Source: Streptomyces lienomycini | GTDB taxonomy: Bacteria; Actinomycetota; Actinomycetes; Streptomycetales; Streptomycetaceae | Length of the DNA: 64,000 nt | NCBI RefSeq assembly: GCF_027947595.1 | Contig: NZ_CP116257.1 | Coordinates: forward strand, 6,074,001-6,138,000 | Direction of reading: 5' to 3' | Shown: positions 8,087 to 15,966 of the stretch, in pieces | Layout of the letters: every line of letters starts with the position of its first letter | Numbering within the stretch: the stretch's first letter is position 1 | Program-made: the position numbers and the translations under genes | The notes under the pieces: model-generated | What the model saw: only the letters and a program-made list of their open reading frames with translations | Databases searched by the model: none | Told to the model about the DNA's origin: nothing

Positions 8087-10216
8087 GTGTCACGACTTAG
8101 TTCCCGCGCCGCGATCACCGCGGGCCTGATGGCCACCGCCGTCGCCGCCAGCTGTCTCACCGCTGGCACCGCCCAGGCCGCCACCGGCCCGGCCAGTACG
8201 GCCAACGCCTACAACTTCACCGCCCGCCTGGACATGGGCGACGACCAGAGATCCTGCACCGGCGTGCTCGTCGCCTCCCAGTGGGTGGCCACCGCCGCCA
8301 GCTGCTTCGCCGACGACCTCGGCGCCGGTCCCGTCACCGCGGGCAAGCCCAAGTGGAGAACCACGGCCTGGTTCCCCATAGACCCGAATCCCGACGGCCC
8401 CGGCGGCGCCAGCAAGCCCGTCGAGATCGTCGAGCTGGTCCCCCGCACCGACCGCGACATGGTCCTGGCCCGCCTCGCGGCGCCCGCGGGCGGCCCCACC
8501 GTCCCGTTCGCCACCACCGCGCCCACCGCGGGCGAGGAACTGACGGCCGTCGGGTTCGGCCGGACCAAGGACGCGTGGGTGCCCGACACCCGGCACACGG
8601 CCGCCTTCACCGTCCAGTCCGTCTCCGGCACCACGCTCGCCCTCGACGGCAAGACCGACGACGACGCCATCTGCGCCGGCGACGCCGGCGGCCCCCTGCT
8701 GCGGCAGAAGGACGGCAAGTTCGAACTCGTCGCCCTCGCCAGCCAGTCCTGGCAGGGCGGCTGCTGGGGCTCCGACCCGGCCGAGACCCGCAACGACGCC
8801 GTGTCACCGCGCCTCGACAACATCGTCGGGGGCGACACCCTCGCGCCCGGCACCGTTCTCCACGCCGAGGACAGCCTCACCTCCAACGCCGCCCGCCTCA
8901 CCCTGAAGGCCGACGGCAACCTGGTCGTCGTCTCCAACGCCGGCAAGACCCTGTGGTCCACCGGCACCGCGGGCCACCCCGGCGCCACCGCCCGGTTCGA
9001 CACCAACGGCAACCTCGCCGTCCTCGACGCCGACGGCAGCACCGTCCTGTGGGAGTCGAAGACGACCGCGCCCGGCGGCACGGCCGTCCTCCAGGACCGC
9101 GGCAACTTCGTCATCCGCGACGCCCAGGGCGCGTCCCGGTGGGCCGCGGGCACCGAGATCCGCCACGACTACAACGGCGACGGCCGCAGCGACCTGGCCG
9201 AGTGGTACGACTACGGCGACGGCCACGACGAGATCCACACCTTCTCCGCGAAGGCCGACGGCGGCTTCAACGCCCCCGCGCACGCGTGGAGCGTCCTGCC
9301 CGGGAACTACTGGGCCGAGAACATGAAGCGCTTCACCGGCGACTTCAACGGGGACGGCCGCGGGGACGTCGCCGCCTTCTACGGCTACTCCAACGGCGAC
9401 GTCGGCCTGATCACCTGGCTCAGCCTGGGCGGCGGCCTCTTCTCCGAGCCGCAGCACTCCTGGAAGACCACCTCGGGCTGGTCGTTCGACCGCATGACGG
9501 TCAACTCCGGCGACTTCGACGGCGACGGGCGCGACGACGTCGCCGTCTGGTACGACTACGCCGACGGCGGCGACAAGCTCCACACCTTCCTCGCCAAGGC
9601 CGACGGCGGCTTCGCCAGCCCCTTCGCGTCCTTCACGCGCACCGAGGGCTGGACCGCCTCGCACATGAAGTTCAGCACCGGCGACTTCAACGGCGACGGC
9701 CGTGACGACCTCGCCGCCCTCTACGGCTACGCCACCGGCGAAGTGCGGATCATCACGTTCCCCGCCACTGCCGACGGCGGCTTCGTCAACACGCCCGTCA
9801 ACGGCTGGAGCACCACCGGCTGGAACTTCGACGCCGCCAGCCTCCACTCCGGCGACTTCGACGGCGACGGCCGCGACGACCTCGCCGCCTGGTACGACTA
9901 CGGCGACGGCCACGACGCCGTGATCGGCTTCACCGCCGACGCCACGGGCAAGTTCGGCAACCGCACCGAGCTGTGGACCGTCGCGCCCGACAACTACTAC
10001 CGCGAGCGGATGCAGATCGTCACCGGCGACTACAACGGCGACGGCCGCGACGACCTGGCCACCCTCTACGGCTACTCGGACGGCCGGGTCAAGACCATCA
10101 CCTGGACCGCCAAGGCCGACGGCACCCTCAACTCCCCGCTGCACAGCTGGGAGATCGCCAGCGGCTGGACGTTCGACCGCATGCACATGATCGAGCGCTA
10201 CAACAGCCCCGCCTGA
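8087..10216 (+). CDS. Secreted trypsin-fold pseudoprotease with B-lectin and FG-GAP repeats
   Basis: The 709-residue product has a Sec signal peptide (ending AQAA near 32), an S1 trypsin-like domain (about 35-250), a bulb-type (mannose-binding type) lectin domain (about 255-360) and six FG-GAP/VCBS repeats (about 365-705). As in the paralogue at 453, TAAHC reads TAASC (Ser72) and GDSGGP reads GDAGGP (Ala200), leaving only Asp124 of the triad. The lectin part has three strands of the type LKADGNLVV, FDTNGNLAV and QDRGNFVI. The repeats alternate WYDYGDG and YGYSNG variants, each with a D-NGDGR-D loop. The likely role is glycan or surface binding outside the cell. GTG 8087 opens the signal peptide; a GAGAGGA lies 14 bases upstream. 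Confidence 0.85.
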   Translation: MSRLSSRAAITAGLMATAVAASCLTAGTAQAATGPASTANAYNFTARLDMGDDQRSCTGVLVASQWVATAASCFADDLGAGPVTAGKPKWRTTAWFPIDPNPDGPGGASKPVEIVELVPRTDRDMVLARLAAPAGGPTVPFATTAPTAGEELTAVGFGRTKDAWVPDTRHTAAFTVQSVSGTTLALDGKTDDDAICAGDAGGPLLRQKDGKFELVALASQSWQGGCWGSDPAETRNDAVSPRLDNIVGGDTLAPGTVLHAEDSLTSNAARLTLKADGNLVVVSNAGKTLWSTGTAGHPGATARFDTNGNLAVLDADGSTVLWESKTTAPGGTAVLQDRGNFVIRDAQGASRWAAGTEIRHDYNGDGRSDLAEWYDYGDGHDEIHTFSAKADGGFNAPAHAWSVLPGNYWAENMKRFTGDFNGDGRGDVAAFYGYSNGDVGLITWLSLGGGLFSEPQHSWKTTSGWSFDRMTVNSGDFDGDGRDDVAVWYDYADGGDKLHTFLAKADGGFASPFASFTRTEGWTASHMKFSTGDFNGDGRDDLAALYGYATGEVRIITFPATADGGFVNTPVNGWSTTGWNFDAASLHSGDFDGDGRDDLAAWYDYGDGHDAVIGFTADATGKFGNRTELWTVAPDNYYRERMQIVTGDYNGDGRDDLATLYGYSDGRVKTITWTAKADGTLNSPLHSWEIASGWTFDRMHMIERYNSPA

Positions 10217-10244
10217 GCCGACCACGGCCGACGGCCAACGGCCA

Positions 10245-10282
10245 ACGGGCCCCGCCACTCCGTTCGGAGCGGCGGGGCCCGT
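10245..10282. terminator. Hairpin terminator between convergent genes
   Basis: An 18-bp stem with one A/C mismatch (10245-10262 with 10265-10282) closes on a two-base loop. It lies between the VCBS gene end at 10216 and the convergent regulator end at 10295. Confidence 0.85.
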
Positions 10283-10294
10283 CCGTCTCCGCGG

Positions 10295-11764
10295 TCAGCC
10301 CAGCGCCGCCACCTTGTCCCGGTACCCCCGCACCGGGGCCGCGTCCCGGTAGGGCTCCAGGCGCCGCTCGAAGTCGCGGACGTACTCCGTGGCCCGCACC
10401 GAGCGCATCTCCGCCGCCTGCCCGGCCGCCTCGGCGGCCAGCTGGCAGGCCTGGTCCAGTTCGCCGAGGCCCAGGCGCGCGGTGGCGAGGACGACCCGGC
10501 AGAACAGCCGGCTGCGGGCGTAGACGGGGGCGCGCAGTTGCAGTGAGCGTTCCGCGTGCTGGGCGGCGGCGCGGAACTGCTGCAGGTCGCGGTGGCAGTG
10601 CCCGAACTCGTCGGCGAGCTGCGCCTCGTCGAAGAAGCGCGCCCAGTGCGGCACCTCGTCGCCGGGCCGGGCGGCCTCCAGGGCCCGCTCGGCGCGCACC
10701 AGGGCCGCGGTGCAGGCCCGTACCTCGCCGAGCAGGCCGTGCGCCCGCGCCTCGGCGGCGTGCAGCAGCGTCTGGACGACCGGCGGCGCGGAGGTCCCGA
10801 CCCCCTGCTGCGCCACCCGCGCCAGCTGCACGGCCTCGCGCCCGTGGCCCAGGTAGACGGCCTGCCGGCTCATGGTGACCAGCACGTAGGAGCCGTACGC
10901 CCGGTCGCCCGCCGCCTGCGACAGCCGCAGCGCCTGCACGAAGTAGCGCTGGGCGAGGCCGTGCGCGGCGATGTCGTACGACGTCCAGCCGGCGAGCCGG
11001 GTCAGGTCGGCCGCGGCGGCGAAGAGGCGCCGGCCGGTCTGCTCGCCGTAGGTGCCGCGCAGCATCGGTTCCAGCTCGTGCTCCAGGTAGCGCACGAGGG
11101 CCTGGCGGGCGTGGCCGCCGCCGTACCGGTCGTCGAGGCTGCGGAACAGCTCGCCCACCGAGCGCAGAGCGGCGAGGTCGCCGCCGCTGACCTTCTGGCC
11201 GGGGCCGCGCTCGGCCGGGGGCCGGCGCCGGGACGGTTCGACCGGGACGGCGAGCCTCGGAGTGGCGGGGCGGCCCTGCGCGGGGATGCGGACGGGGACG
11301 GGTACCTCGGTGCGGGCCACCTTCTCGTCGGCGCGGCCGATCAGCCAGTCGCGGCTGGGGACGACGAGTCCGGCCGGGGTGAAGGCGATCTTCCGCAGTT
11401 CGGCGTGGCTGCCGGAGTCCTTGCGCCACAGCCCGCCGATGATGTCGACCGCCTCCTCCGGGCTTCCGGCGAACTCCAGGCCCGCGTAGACCGGTGCGCA
11501 GGCGTCCAGGCCGAGGTCCTGGGCGCTGAGGCGGCGGCCGAGGCGCCGGGTGAAGACCTCGGCGATCAGCGCCGGGGTGGTGCCGCGGGGCTGCTGGCCG
11601 CGCAGCCACCGGGTGACGGACGTCTTGTCGTATCTGAGGTCCAGGCCGTGTTCGAGTCCGAGCTGGTCGACGCGACGCGCGAGACCCGCGTTCGAGAACC
11701 CCGCTTCGGCGATGAGCGCGGCGAGCTGGCGGTTTGGGGTGCGCTGCGCGGGTCGTTCCGTCAT
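10295..11764 (-). CDS. NsdA-like regulator: cryptic HTH plus TPR-like helices
   Basis: The 489-residue product begins with a helical, XRE-like segment (GFSNAGLARRVDQLG, then YDKTSVTRWLRGQQP; residues about 15-60). A central conserved block (FTPAGLVVPSRDWLIG) follows, then a linker and a long helical C-terminus rich in Ala/Leu/Arg that looks like TPR units (about 200-480). This matches the NsdA/NsdB family of Streptomyces, whose founding member negatively affects sporulation and antibiotic formation. The ATG at 11764 has GGAG upstream, with a long spacing of 13. The gene is divergent from lipB; next to lipB-lipA in other Streptomyces there is also a regulator-like gene. Direct DNA binding is not established for this protein. 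Confidence 0.7.
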   Translation of the reverse strand: MTERPAQRTPNRQLAALIAEAGFSNAGLARRVDQLGLEHGLDLRYDKTSVTRWLRGQQPRGTTPALIAEVFTRRLGRRLSAQDLGLDACAPVYAGLEFAGSPEEAVDIIGGLWRKDSGSHAELRKIAFTPAGLVVPSRDWLIGRADEKVARTEVPVPVRIPAQGRPATPRLAVPVEPSRRRPPAERGPGQKVSGGDLAALRSVGELFRSLDDRYGGGHARQALVRYLEHELEPMLRGTYGEQTGRRLFAAAADLTRLAGWTSYDIAAHGLAQRYFVQALRLSQAAGDRAYGSYVLVTMSRQAVYLGHGREAVQLARVAQQGVGTSAPPVVQTLLHAAEARAHGLLGEVRACTAALVRAERALEAARPGDEVPHWARFFDEAQLADEFGHCHRDLQQFRAAAQHAERSLQLRAPVYARSRLFCRVVLATARLGLGELDQACQLAAEAAGQAAEMRSVRATEYVRDFERRLEPYRDAAPVRGYRDKVAALG

Positions 11765-11999
11765 GGTGCGGTGCGGTCTCCTGCCTTCCGGGCGTTCGAT
11801 GTGCCCGGAGCGCCTGTGAGCAGCCCTTATGGCCTCGTGAACGGCGCGAATGTAGCGGAGAGTAAGCGACCGGTCGCACCATTCGCCCGGCATTCATCCG
11901 ATCGTGTGAGGATTGCCCGCCCGGCTGACGGCGGGTGGGCGGTCGTACAGTGGCGTGGGCACGCTTCGTGCCTGACGACCTTGCAGGGAGGCACGTGCC

Positions 12000-12800
12000 G
12001 TGAGTGAGCTGCGCTTCGTCCGGATGGGGTTCGGTGCCGAACGCGTCGAGTACCGGGAGGCGTGGGACGAGCAGCGCCGGGTGCACGCCGCGCGGTTCGC
12101 CGACGAGGTCCCCGACACCGTGCTGCTCCTCGAACACCCGCCGGTCTACACCGCCGGACGGCGCACCGAGGAGAGCGAGCGCCCCCTGGACGGCACGCCG
12201 GTGATCGACGTGGACCGCGGCGGCAAGATCACCTGGCACGGTCCGGGCCAGCTGGTGGGCTACCCGATCCAGAAGCTGCCGCGCCCGGTCGACGTGGTGG
12301 CCCACGTGCGGCGGCTGGAGGAGGCCCTGATCCGCACGTGCGCGGAGTTCGGCCTGGAGACCAGCCGCGTCGAGGGCCGCAGCGGCGTCTGGGTCCTCGG
12401 CGACCCGGTGGAGCGGCGCCCCGCTCTCGGCGGCCTCTCCCTGGACTTCGACCCCCGCCTGGCCGACGACGAGTTCGACCCGCGGCTCAACGGCCCCGAG
12501 TACGCCCCGTCCAACGCGGGCCAGCGCCGCGAGGACCGCAAGATCGCCGCGATCGGCATCCGGGTCGCCAAGGGCGTCACGATGCACGGCTTCGCGCTCA
12601 ACGTGAACCCCGACAACAAGTGGTTCGACAAGATCATCCCCTGCGGCATCCGCGACGCGGGCGTCGCCTCCCTGGCGAACGAACTCGGCCGCGACGTGAC
12701 CATCGAGGAGGTCCTCCCGGTGGCCGAACGCCACCTGCGCGACGTCCTGGAGAACGCGGACCTCAAGCCCCGGGTCGTCGAGAAGGCACCGGCGGCATAG
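12000..12800 (+). CDS. lipB: Octanoyltransferase LipB
   Basis: LipB moves octanoyl from acyl carrier protein to lipoyl domains of 2-oxoacid dehydrogenases and GcvH, the first step of lipoate synthesis. The 266-residue product has the family motifs [21 protein letters not shown], the Lys-containing KIAAIGIRV and MHGFALNVN, and the catalytic Cys in [11 protein letters not shown]. Between GVWV and KIAAIG there is an insertion of about 35 residues (starting LGDPVERRP) not present in the E. coli enzyme and familiar from actinobacterial LipB. GTG 12000 is preceded by AGGGAGG at 11985-11991. lipA follows on the same strand after 175 bases that contain a repeat and a hairpin. Confidence 0.95.
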   Translation: MSELRFVRMGFGAERVEYREAWDEQRRVHAARFADEVPDTVLLLEHPPVYTAGRRTEESERPLDGTPVIDVDRGGKITWHGPGQLVGYPIQKLPRPVDVVAHVRRLEEALIRTCAEFGLETSRVEGRSGVWVLGDPVERRPALGGLSLDFDPRLADDEFDPRLNGPEYAPSNAGQRREDRKIAAIGIRVAKGVTMHGFALNVNPDNKWFDKIIPCGIRDAGVASLANELGRDVTIEEVLPVAERHLRDVLENADLKPRVVEKAPAA

Positions 12801-12820
12801 ATCCCGGCCCGGGGGCATAA

Positions 12821-12850
12821 ATCCAGCCCGTCCGGCGTTTGAGGGCGAGG
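12821..12850 (+). repeat. Streptomyces dispersed intergenic repeat
   Basis: The sequence starting ATCCAGCCCGTCCGGCG and continuing TTTGAGGGCGAGG matches a short element I recall from many Streptomyces intergenic regions. Only this one copy was seen in the window. A strong hairpin follows at 12875. Confidence 0.5.
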
Positions 12851-12874
12851 CCCGCTCAGGGCCGATGCGGGGGC

Positions 12875-12894
12875 CTGGGGGCGGCAGCCCCCAG
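12875..12894. terminator. Hairpin between lipB and lipA
   Basis: CTGGGGGC-GGCA-GCCCCCAG is a perfect 8-bp stem with a 4-base loop. It may end lipB transcription or process the message before lipA, which would then need its own promoter. Confidence 0.6.
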
Positions 12895-12975
12895 AGGCCA
12901 GCACCCTCGCCGGGCATTCAAATCAACGGGCGTACGCTTAAAGGCGCCGAAGAATCAAACGCTAGGGAGCCGGTC

Positions 12976-13929
12976 GTGTCCGCAGTCGCACCCGACGGAC
13001 GCAAGATGCTGCGCCTGGAGGTCCGCAACAGCCAGACCCCCATCGAGCGCAAGCCCGAGTGGATCAAGACCCGGGCGAAAATGGGCCCCGAGTACACCAA
13101 GATGCAGAACCTCGTGAAGAGCGAGGGCCTGCACACGGTCTGCCAGGAAGCCGGCTGTCCCAACATCTACGAGTGCTGGGAGGACCGCGAGGCGACCTTC
13201 CTCATCGGTGGCGACCAGTGCACGCGGCGCTGCGACTTCTGCCAGATCGACACGGGCAGGCCCGAGGCGCTCGACCGCGACGAGCCGCGGCGCGTCGGGG
13301 AGTCCGTGGTCACCATGGACCTGAACTACGCCACCATCACCGGCGTCGCCCGCGACGACCTCCCGGACGGCGGCGCCTGGCTGTACGCGGAGACGGTGCG
13401 CCAGATCCACCAGCAGACGGCGGACCGCGAGGCGGGCCGCACCAAGGTGGAGCTGCTGGCCCCCGACTTCAACGCGGTGCCGGAGCTGCTGCGGGAGGTC
13501 TTCGACTCCCGCCCCGAGGTCTTCGCGCACAACGTCGAGACGGTCCCGCGGATCTTCAAGCGGATCCGCCCCGGCTTCCGCTACGAGCGCTCGCTGAAGG
13601 TCATCACCGACGCCCGTGACTACGGTCTGGTCACCAAGTCGAACCTGATCCTCGGCATGGGCGAGACCCGCGAGGAGATCAGCGAGGCGCTGAAGCAGCT
13701 GCACGACGCCGGCTGCGAGCTGATCACCATCACGCAGTACCTGCGCCCGTCCGTGCGCCACCACCCCGTGGAGCGCTGGGTCAAGCCGCAGGAGTTCGTG
13801 GAGCTGAAGGAGGAGGCCGAGCAGCTCGGCTTCTCCGGTGTGATGTCGGGTCCGCTGGTGCGTTCGTCCTACCGGGCCGGGCGGCTGTACGGAATGGCCA
13901 TGGAGCAGCGCCGGTCCGCCACCGTGTGA
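12976..13929 (+). CDS. lipA: Lipoyl synthase LipA
   Basis: LipA is a radical-SAM enzyme that inserts two sulfur atoms into protein-bound octanoyl groups, completing the lipoyl cofactor begun by LipB. The 317-residue product has the auxiliary-cluster motif [12 protein letters not shown] (Cx4Cx5C) and the radical-SAM motif CTRRCDFC (Cx3Cx2C), then the expected NVETVPR and LGMGE blocks and the C-terminal VRSSYRAG segment. The start is GTG 12976, with AGGGAGC at 12964-12970; an upstream in-frame stretch lacks family similarity. It lies downstream of lipB on the same strand, fitting a shared pathway. Confidence 0.96.
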   Translation: MSAVAPDGRKMLRLEVRNSQTPIERKPEWIKTRAKMGPEYTKMQNLVKSEGLHTVCQEAGCPNIYECWEDREATFLIGGDQCTRRCDFCQIDTGRPEALDRDEPRRVGESVVTMDLNYATITGVARDDLPDGGAWLYAETVRQIHQQTADREAGRTKVELLAPDFNAVPELLREVFDSRPEVFAHNVETVPRIFKRIRPGFRYERSLKVITDARDYGLVTKSNLILGMGETREEISEALKQLHDAGCELITITQYLRPSVRHHPVERWVKPQEFVELKEEAEQLGFSGVMSGPLVRSSYRAGRLYGMAMEQRRSATV

Positions 13930-13971
13930 ATTCACGCACAAGGTGCTACCGGTCGGTAATGGCCGATGCGC

Positions 13972-14018
13972 CGCGGCCCCGACCGTCCTCGCAGCTGAGG
14001 GCACCGGTCGGGGCCGCG
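13972..14018. terminator. lipA hairpin terminator
   Basis: A 14-bp perfect stem (13972-13985 with 14005-14018) encloses a 19-base loop, 43 bases after the lipA stop. Confidence 0.8.
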
Positions 14019-14185
14019 CGTGCGTCGCGGGGTCCGGCATCGGGGCTTCACGTCCGTTTGACCGGCGGGTCACGCCCTGGTAACACCAGTCAGTGACCCT
14101 GGAATCACAGCACGTACATCACCGCGTGCACCATCACGTACACCTGTCTCCGTACCCGGAGCCGTACCGAGGGGGGACCTCCACG

Positions 14186-14416
14186 ATGCAGGCCGCGCCC
14201 GTTCGTGCCACCGCCGTCCGCGTCGGCGCCGTTCGCGCCACCGCCATCCCGTCGTTCACCACCGCCCTGCGGGCCGTCGAGTCGCTGCTGATGAGCGGCG
14301 GCCAGCGCACCGCCCGGCGCAACGCCTGGACCTCCGTGCTCGAGGACCGCCGCCGCGCCAAGGACCGGATCGAGACGGAGCGCGCGCTGCGCCAGTCCGT
14401 CGTCGGCCGCCCCTGA
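14186..14416 (+). CDS. Small basic protein of unknown function
   Basis: From ATG 14186 the product is 76 residues. A strong GAGGGGGGA lies at 14169-14176, ten bases upstream. The N-terminus is rich in Ala, Val and Arg (PVRATAVRVGAVRATAIPS). A helical region follows with TALRAVESLLM, and the C-terminus is highly charged (DRRRAKDRIETERALRQS). No domain is recognised. A gene of this kind lies between lipA and the DUF4191 gene in related Streptomyces. An in-frame GTG at 14093 would add 31 His-rich residues but has no good ribosome binding site and overlaps the palindrome CTGGTAACACCAG (14077-14089), so I did not use it. Confidence 0.6.
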   Translation: MQAAPVRATAVRVGAVRATAIPSFTTALRAVESLLMSGGQRTARRNAWTSVLEDRRRAKDRIETERALRQSVVGRP

Positions 14417-14485
14417 CCGCGTCCCTCCCCCTCCCGCCGGGCACTGCCGTCGTCGGCGCTTTGCGGGGCACGTAGACTTCGTGCC

Positions 14486-15190
14486 ATGGCGAGGAAGGAA
14501 CCTGCAGCGGACGCTGCGAATCCCGGGCGACTGAAGCAGATCGCTCTGACCTACAAGATGACCCGCAAGGCCGACAAGAAGATCGGTCTTGTGCTCGCGG
14601 GTGTCGGCATCGTCGTCTTCGGTGTCCTCCTCGCGATCGGTTTCTTGATCGGTCACCCCATCTATCTGGGCATCCTGGGCGTGCTGCTCGCCTTCCTCGC
14701 GACGGCGATCGTCTTCGGGCGCCGGGCCGAGCGGGCGGCCTTCGGTCAGATGGAGGGACAGCCGGGCGCGGCGGCGGCCGTGCTGGACAACATCGGCCGC
14801 GGCTGGACGACCACCCCGGCGGTGGCGATGAACCGCAATCAGGACGTCGTGCACCGCGCGGTCGGCAAGGCCGGCATCGTGCTGGTCGCGGAGGGCAACC
14901 CGAACCGGGTGAAGTCCCTGCTCGCGGCCGAGAAGAAGAAGATGAACCGCATCGTCGCCGACGTGCCCGTGCACGATCTGGTGGTGGGCACCGGCGAGGG
15001 CCAGGTCGAGCTGAAGAAGCTGCGCACGACCATGCTCAAGCTCCCCCGCGTGCTGTCCGGCCCGCAGGTCACCGTGACCAACGACCGGCTGCGCGCCCTG
15101 GGCGACCTGATGAGCAACATGCCGCTGCCCAAGGGGCCGATGCCGAAGGGCATGCGCATGCCCCGCGGCGGCAACCCCAGGCAGCGCTGA
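14486..15190 (+). CDS. DUF4191 membrane protein
   Basis: The 234-residue product matches the actinobacterial DUF4191 family, found next to lipA and glnA. A short basic cytosolic start (RLKQIALTYKMTRKADKK) is followed by two closely spaced membrane helices (about 35-57 and 59-78). A soluble domain follows with RNQDVVHRAVGKAGIVLVAEG and KMNRIVADVPVH, and the tail is basic and rich in Met, Pro and Gly (KGPMPKGMRMPRGG). The biochemical role is unknown. The conserved link to lipoate and glutamine synthesis genes is positional only. Confidence 0.85.
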   Translation: MARKEPAADAANPGRLKQIALTYKMTRKADKKIGLVLAGVGIVVFGVLLAIGFLIGHPIYLGILGVLLAFLATAIVFGRRAERAAFGQMEGQPGAAAAVLDNIGRGWTTTPAVAMNRNQDVVHRAVGKAGIVLVAEGNPNRVKSLLAAEKKKMNRIVADVPVHDLVVGTGEGQVELKKLRTTMLKLPRVLSGPQVTVTNDRLRALGDLMSNMPLPKGPMPKGMRMPRGGNPRQR

Positions 15191-15207
15191 CCCCGTAGGA
15201 CTTCGAA

Positions 15208-15266
15208 CGCCGGTACGGCGAGGGGGCATCCGGATCGACTCCGGATGCCCCCTCGCCGTACCGGCG
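15208..15266. terminator. 27-bp perfect hairpin, bidirectional terminator
   Basis: Bases 15208-15234 pair perfectly with 15240-15266 around a TCGAC loop. It separates the convergent genes ending at 15190 and 15279 and should stop transcription from both sides. Confidence 0.92.
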
Positions 15267-15278
15267 TCGCGGCGTGGG

Positions 15279-15746
15279 TCAGATCCGGACTTCCACCGTG
15301 CGCGCGACCCGGTCGTGCAGGCCGCGGCCGTCGCGGTCCCAGATCAGCGCCGGGAGGGCGAGGCACAGCAGGACCGTGCGCAGCAGGGCGCGCAGCGGGC
15401 TGGGGCGCCCCGTGGCCAGGTCCACCACGCGCAGCCCGAAGAGCCGCTTGCCCGGGGTGAAGCCGACCGTGCCGACGGTCAGCACGCCGAGCACGAAGAA
15501 GATCAGCAGGGCCCAGTTGCCCGTCGACTGGTTGTAGCCGTCCGTGATCAGGCCGTATGCGATCAGGAGGCACAGGGCCCAGTCGACGGCGACGGCCCCG
15601 ATGCGCCGGCCCGGACGGGCGATCGAGCCCGGGCCCTCCTCGGGCAGACCGAGCTGCTCCCCCCGGTGTCCGAGGTCGGCGCCGGACTCCTCGATGGCCG
15701 CGCGCGGCCCGGAGAGCCACGATCCGATTGCTTGCCTGTTGTCCAC
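15279..15746 (-). CDS. RDD-family membrane protein
   Basis: The 155-residue product has a soluble N-terminus (about 1-45), then the RDD signature: PGRRIGAVAVDWALCLL with Arg and Asp, a second membrane span (WALLIFFVLGVLTVGTVGF), the conserved GFTPGKRLFGLRVVD loop, and a third span near LRTVLLCLALPAL ending in DGRGLHDR. RDD proteins are small integral membrane proteins; some are implicated in ion transport, but the function here is unknown. It is divergent from glnA, so the 220-base region with the GlnR box lies between the two starts. In S. coelicolor an RDD gene has the same place. Confidence 0.88.
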   Translation of the reverse strand: MDNRQAIGSWLSGPRAAIEESGADLGHRGEQLGLPEEGPGSIARPGRRIGAVAVDWALCLLIAYGLITDGYNQSTGNWALLIFFVLGVLTVGTVGFTPGKRLFGLRVVDLATGRPSPLRALLRTVLLCLALPALIWDRDGRGLHDRVARTVEVRI

Positions 15747-15832
15747 CCGACCACGGTACTGCGCCCGTATACGTCCCGAGAACGGCGGGGTGTGAGGGGC
15801 CCCGATCCGACCTAGGCTGGGGGCGGAGCCGG

Positions 15833-15870
15833 TTAACTTCTGTGAAACAAATGGGTCACGCCCGAGAAAT
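15833..15870 (+). promoter_or_regulatory. GlnR box upstream of glnA
   Basis: The sequence reads TTAAC-N6-GAAAC-N6-GTCAC-N6-GAAAT, exactly the spacing of the actinobacterial GlnR consensus gTnAc-n6-GaAAc repeated twice. It lies about 100 bases upstream of the glnA start. A possible -10 (TAGGGT, 15881-15886) follows. GlnR should activate glnA in nitrogen limitation. Confidence 0.88.
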
Positions 15871-15966
15871 CACCCGTCCCTAGGGTCGAGGAAGCGTGTG
15901 CCACCCGCACTGGCCGCACGAACGATCTACCACCCCGGCGGGACGGTCGGGAGTAGGAGGAGCTGG

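Noticed and set aside
10128..12917. 929-codon open frame on the - strand
   Set aside because: It mixes antisense of lipB with a shifted frame of the NsdA-like gene; no family motif.
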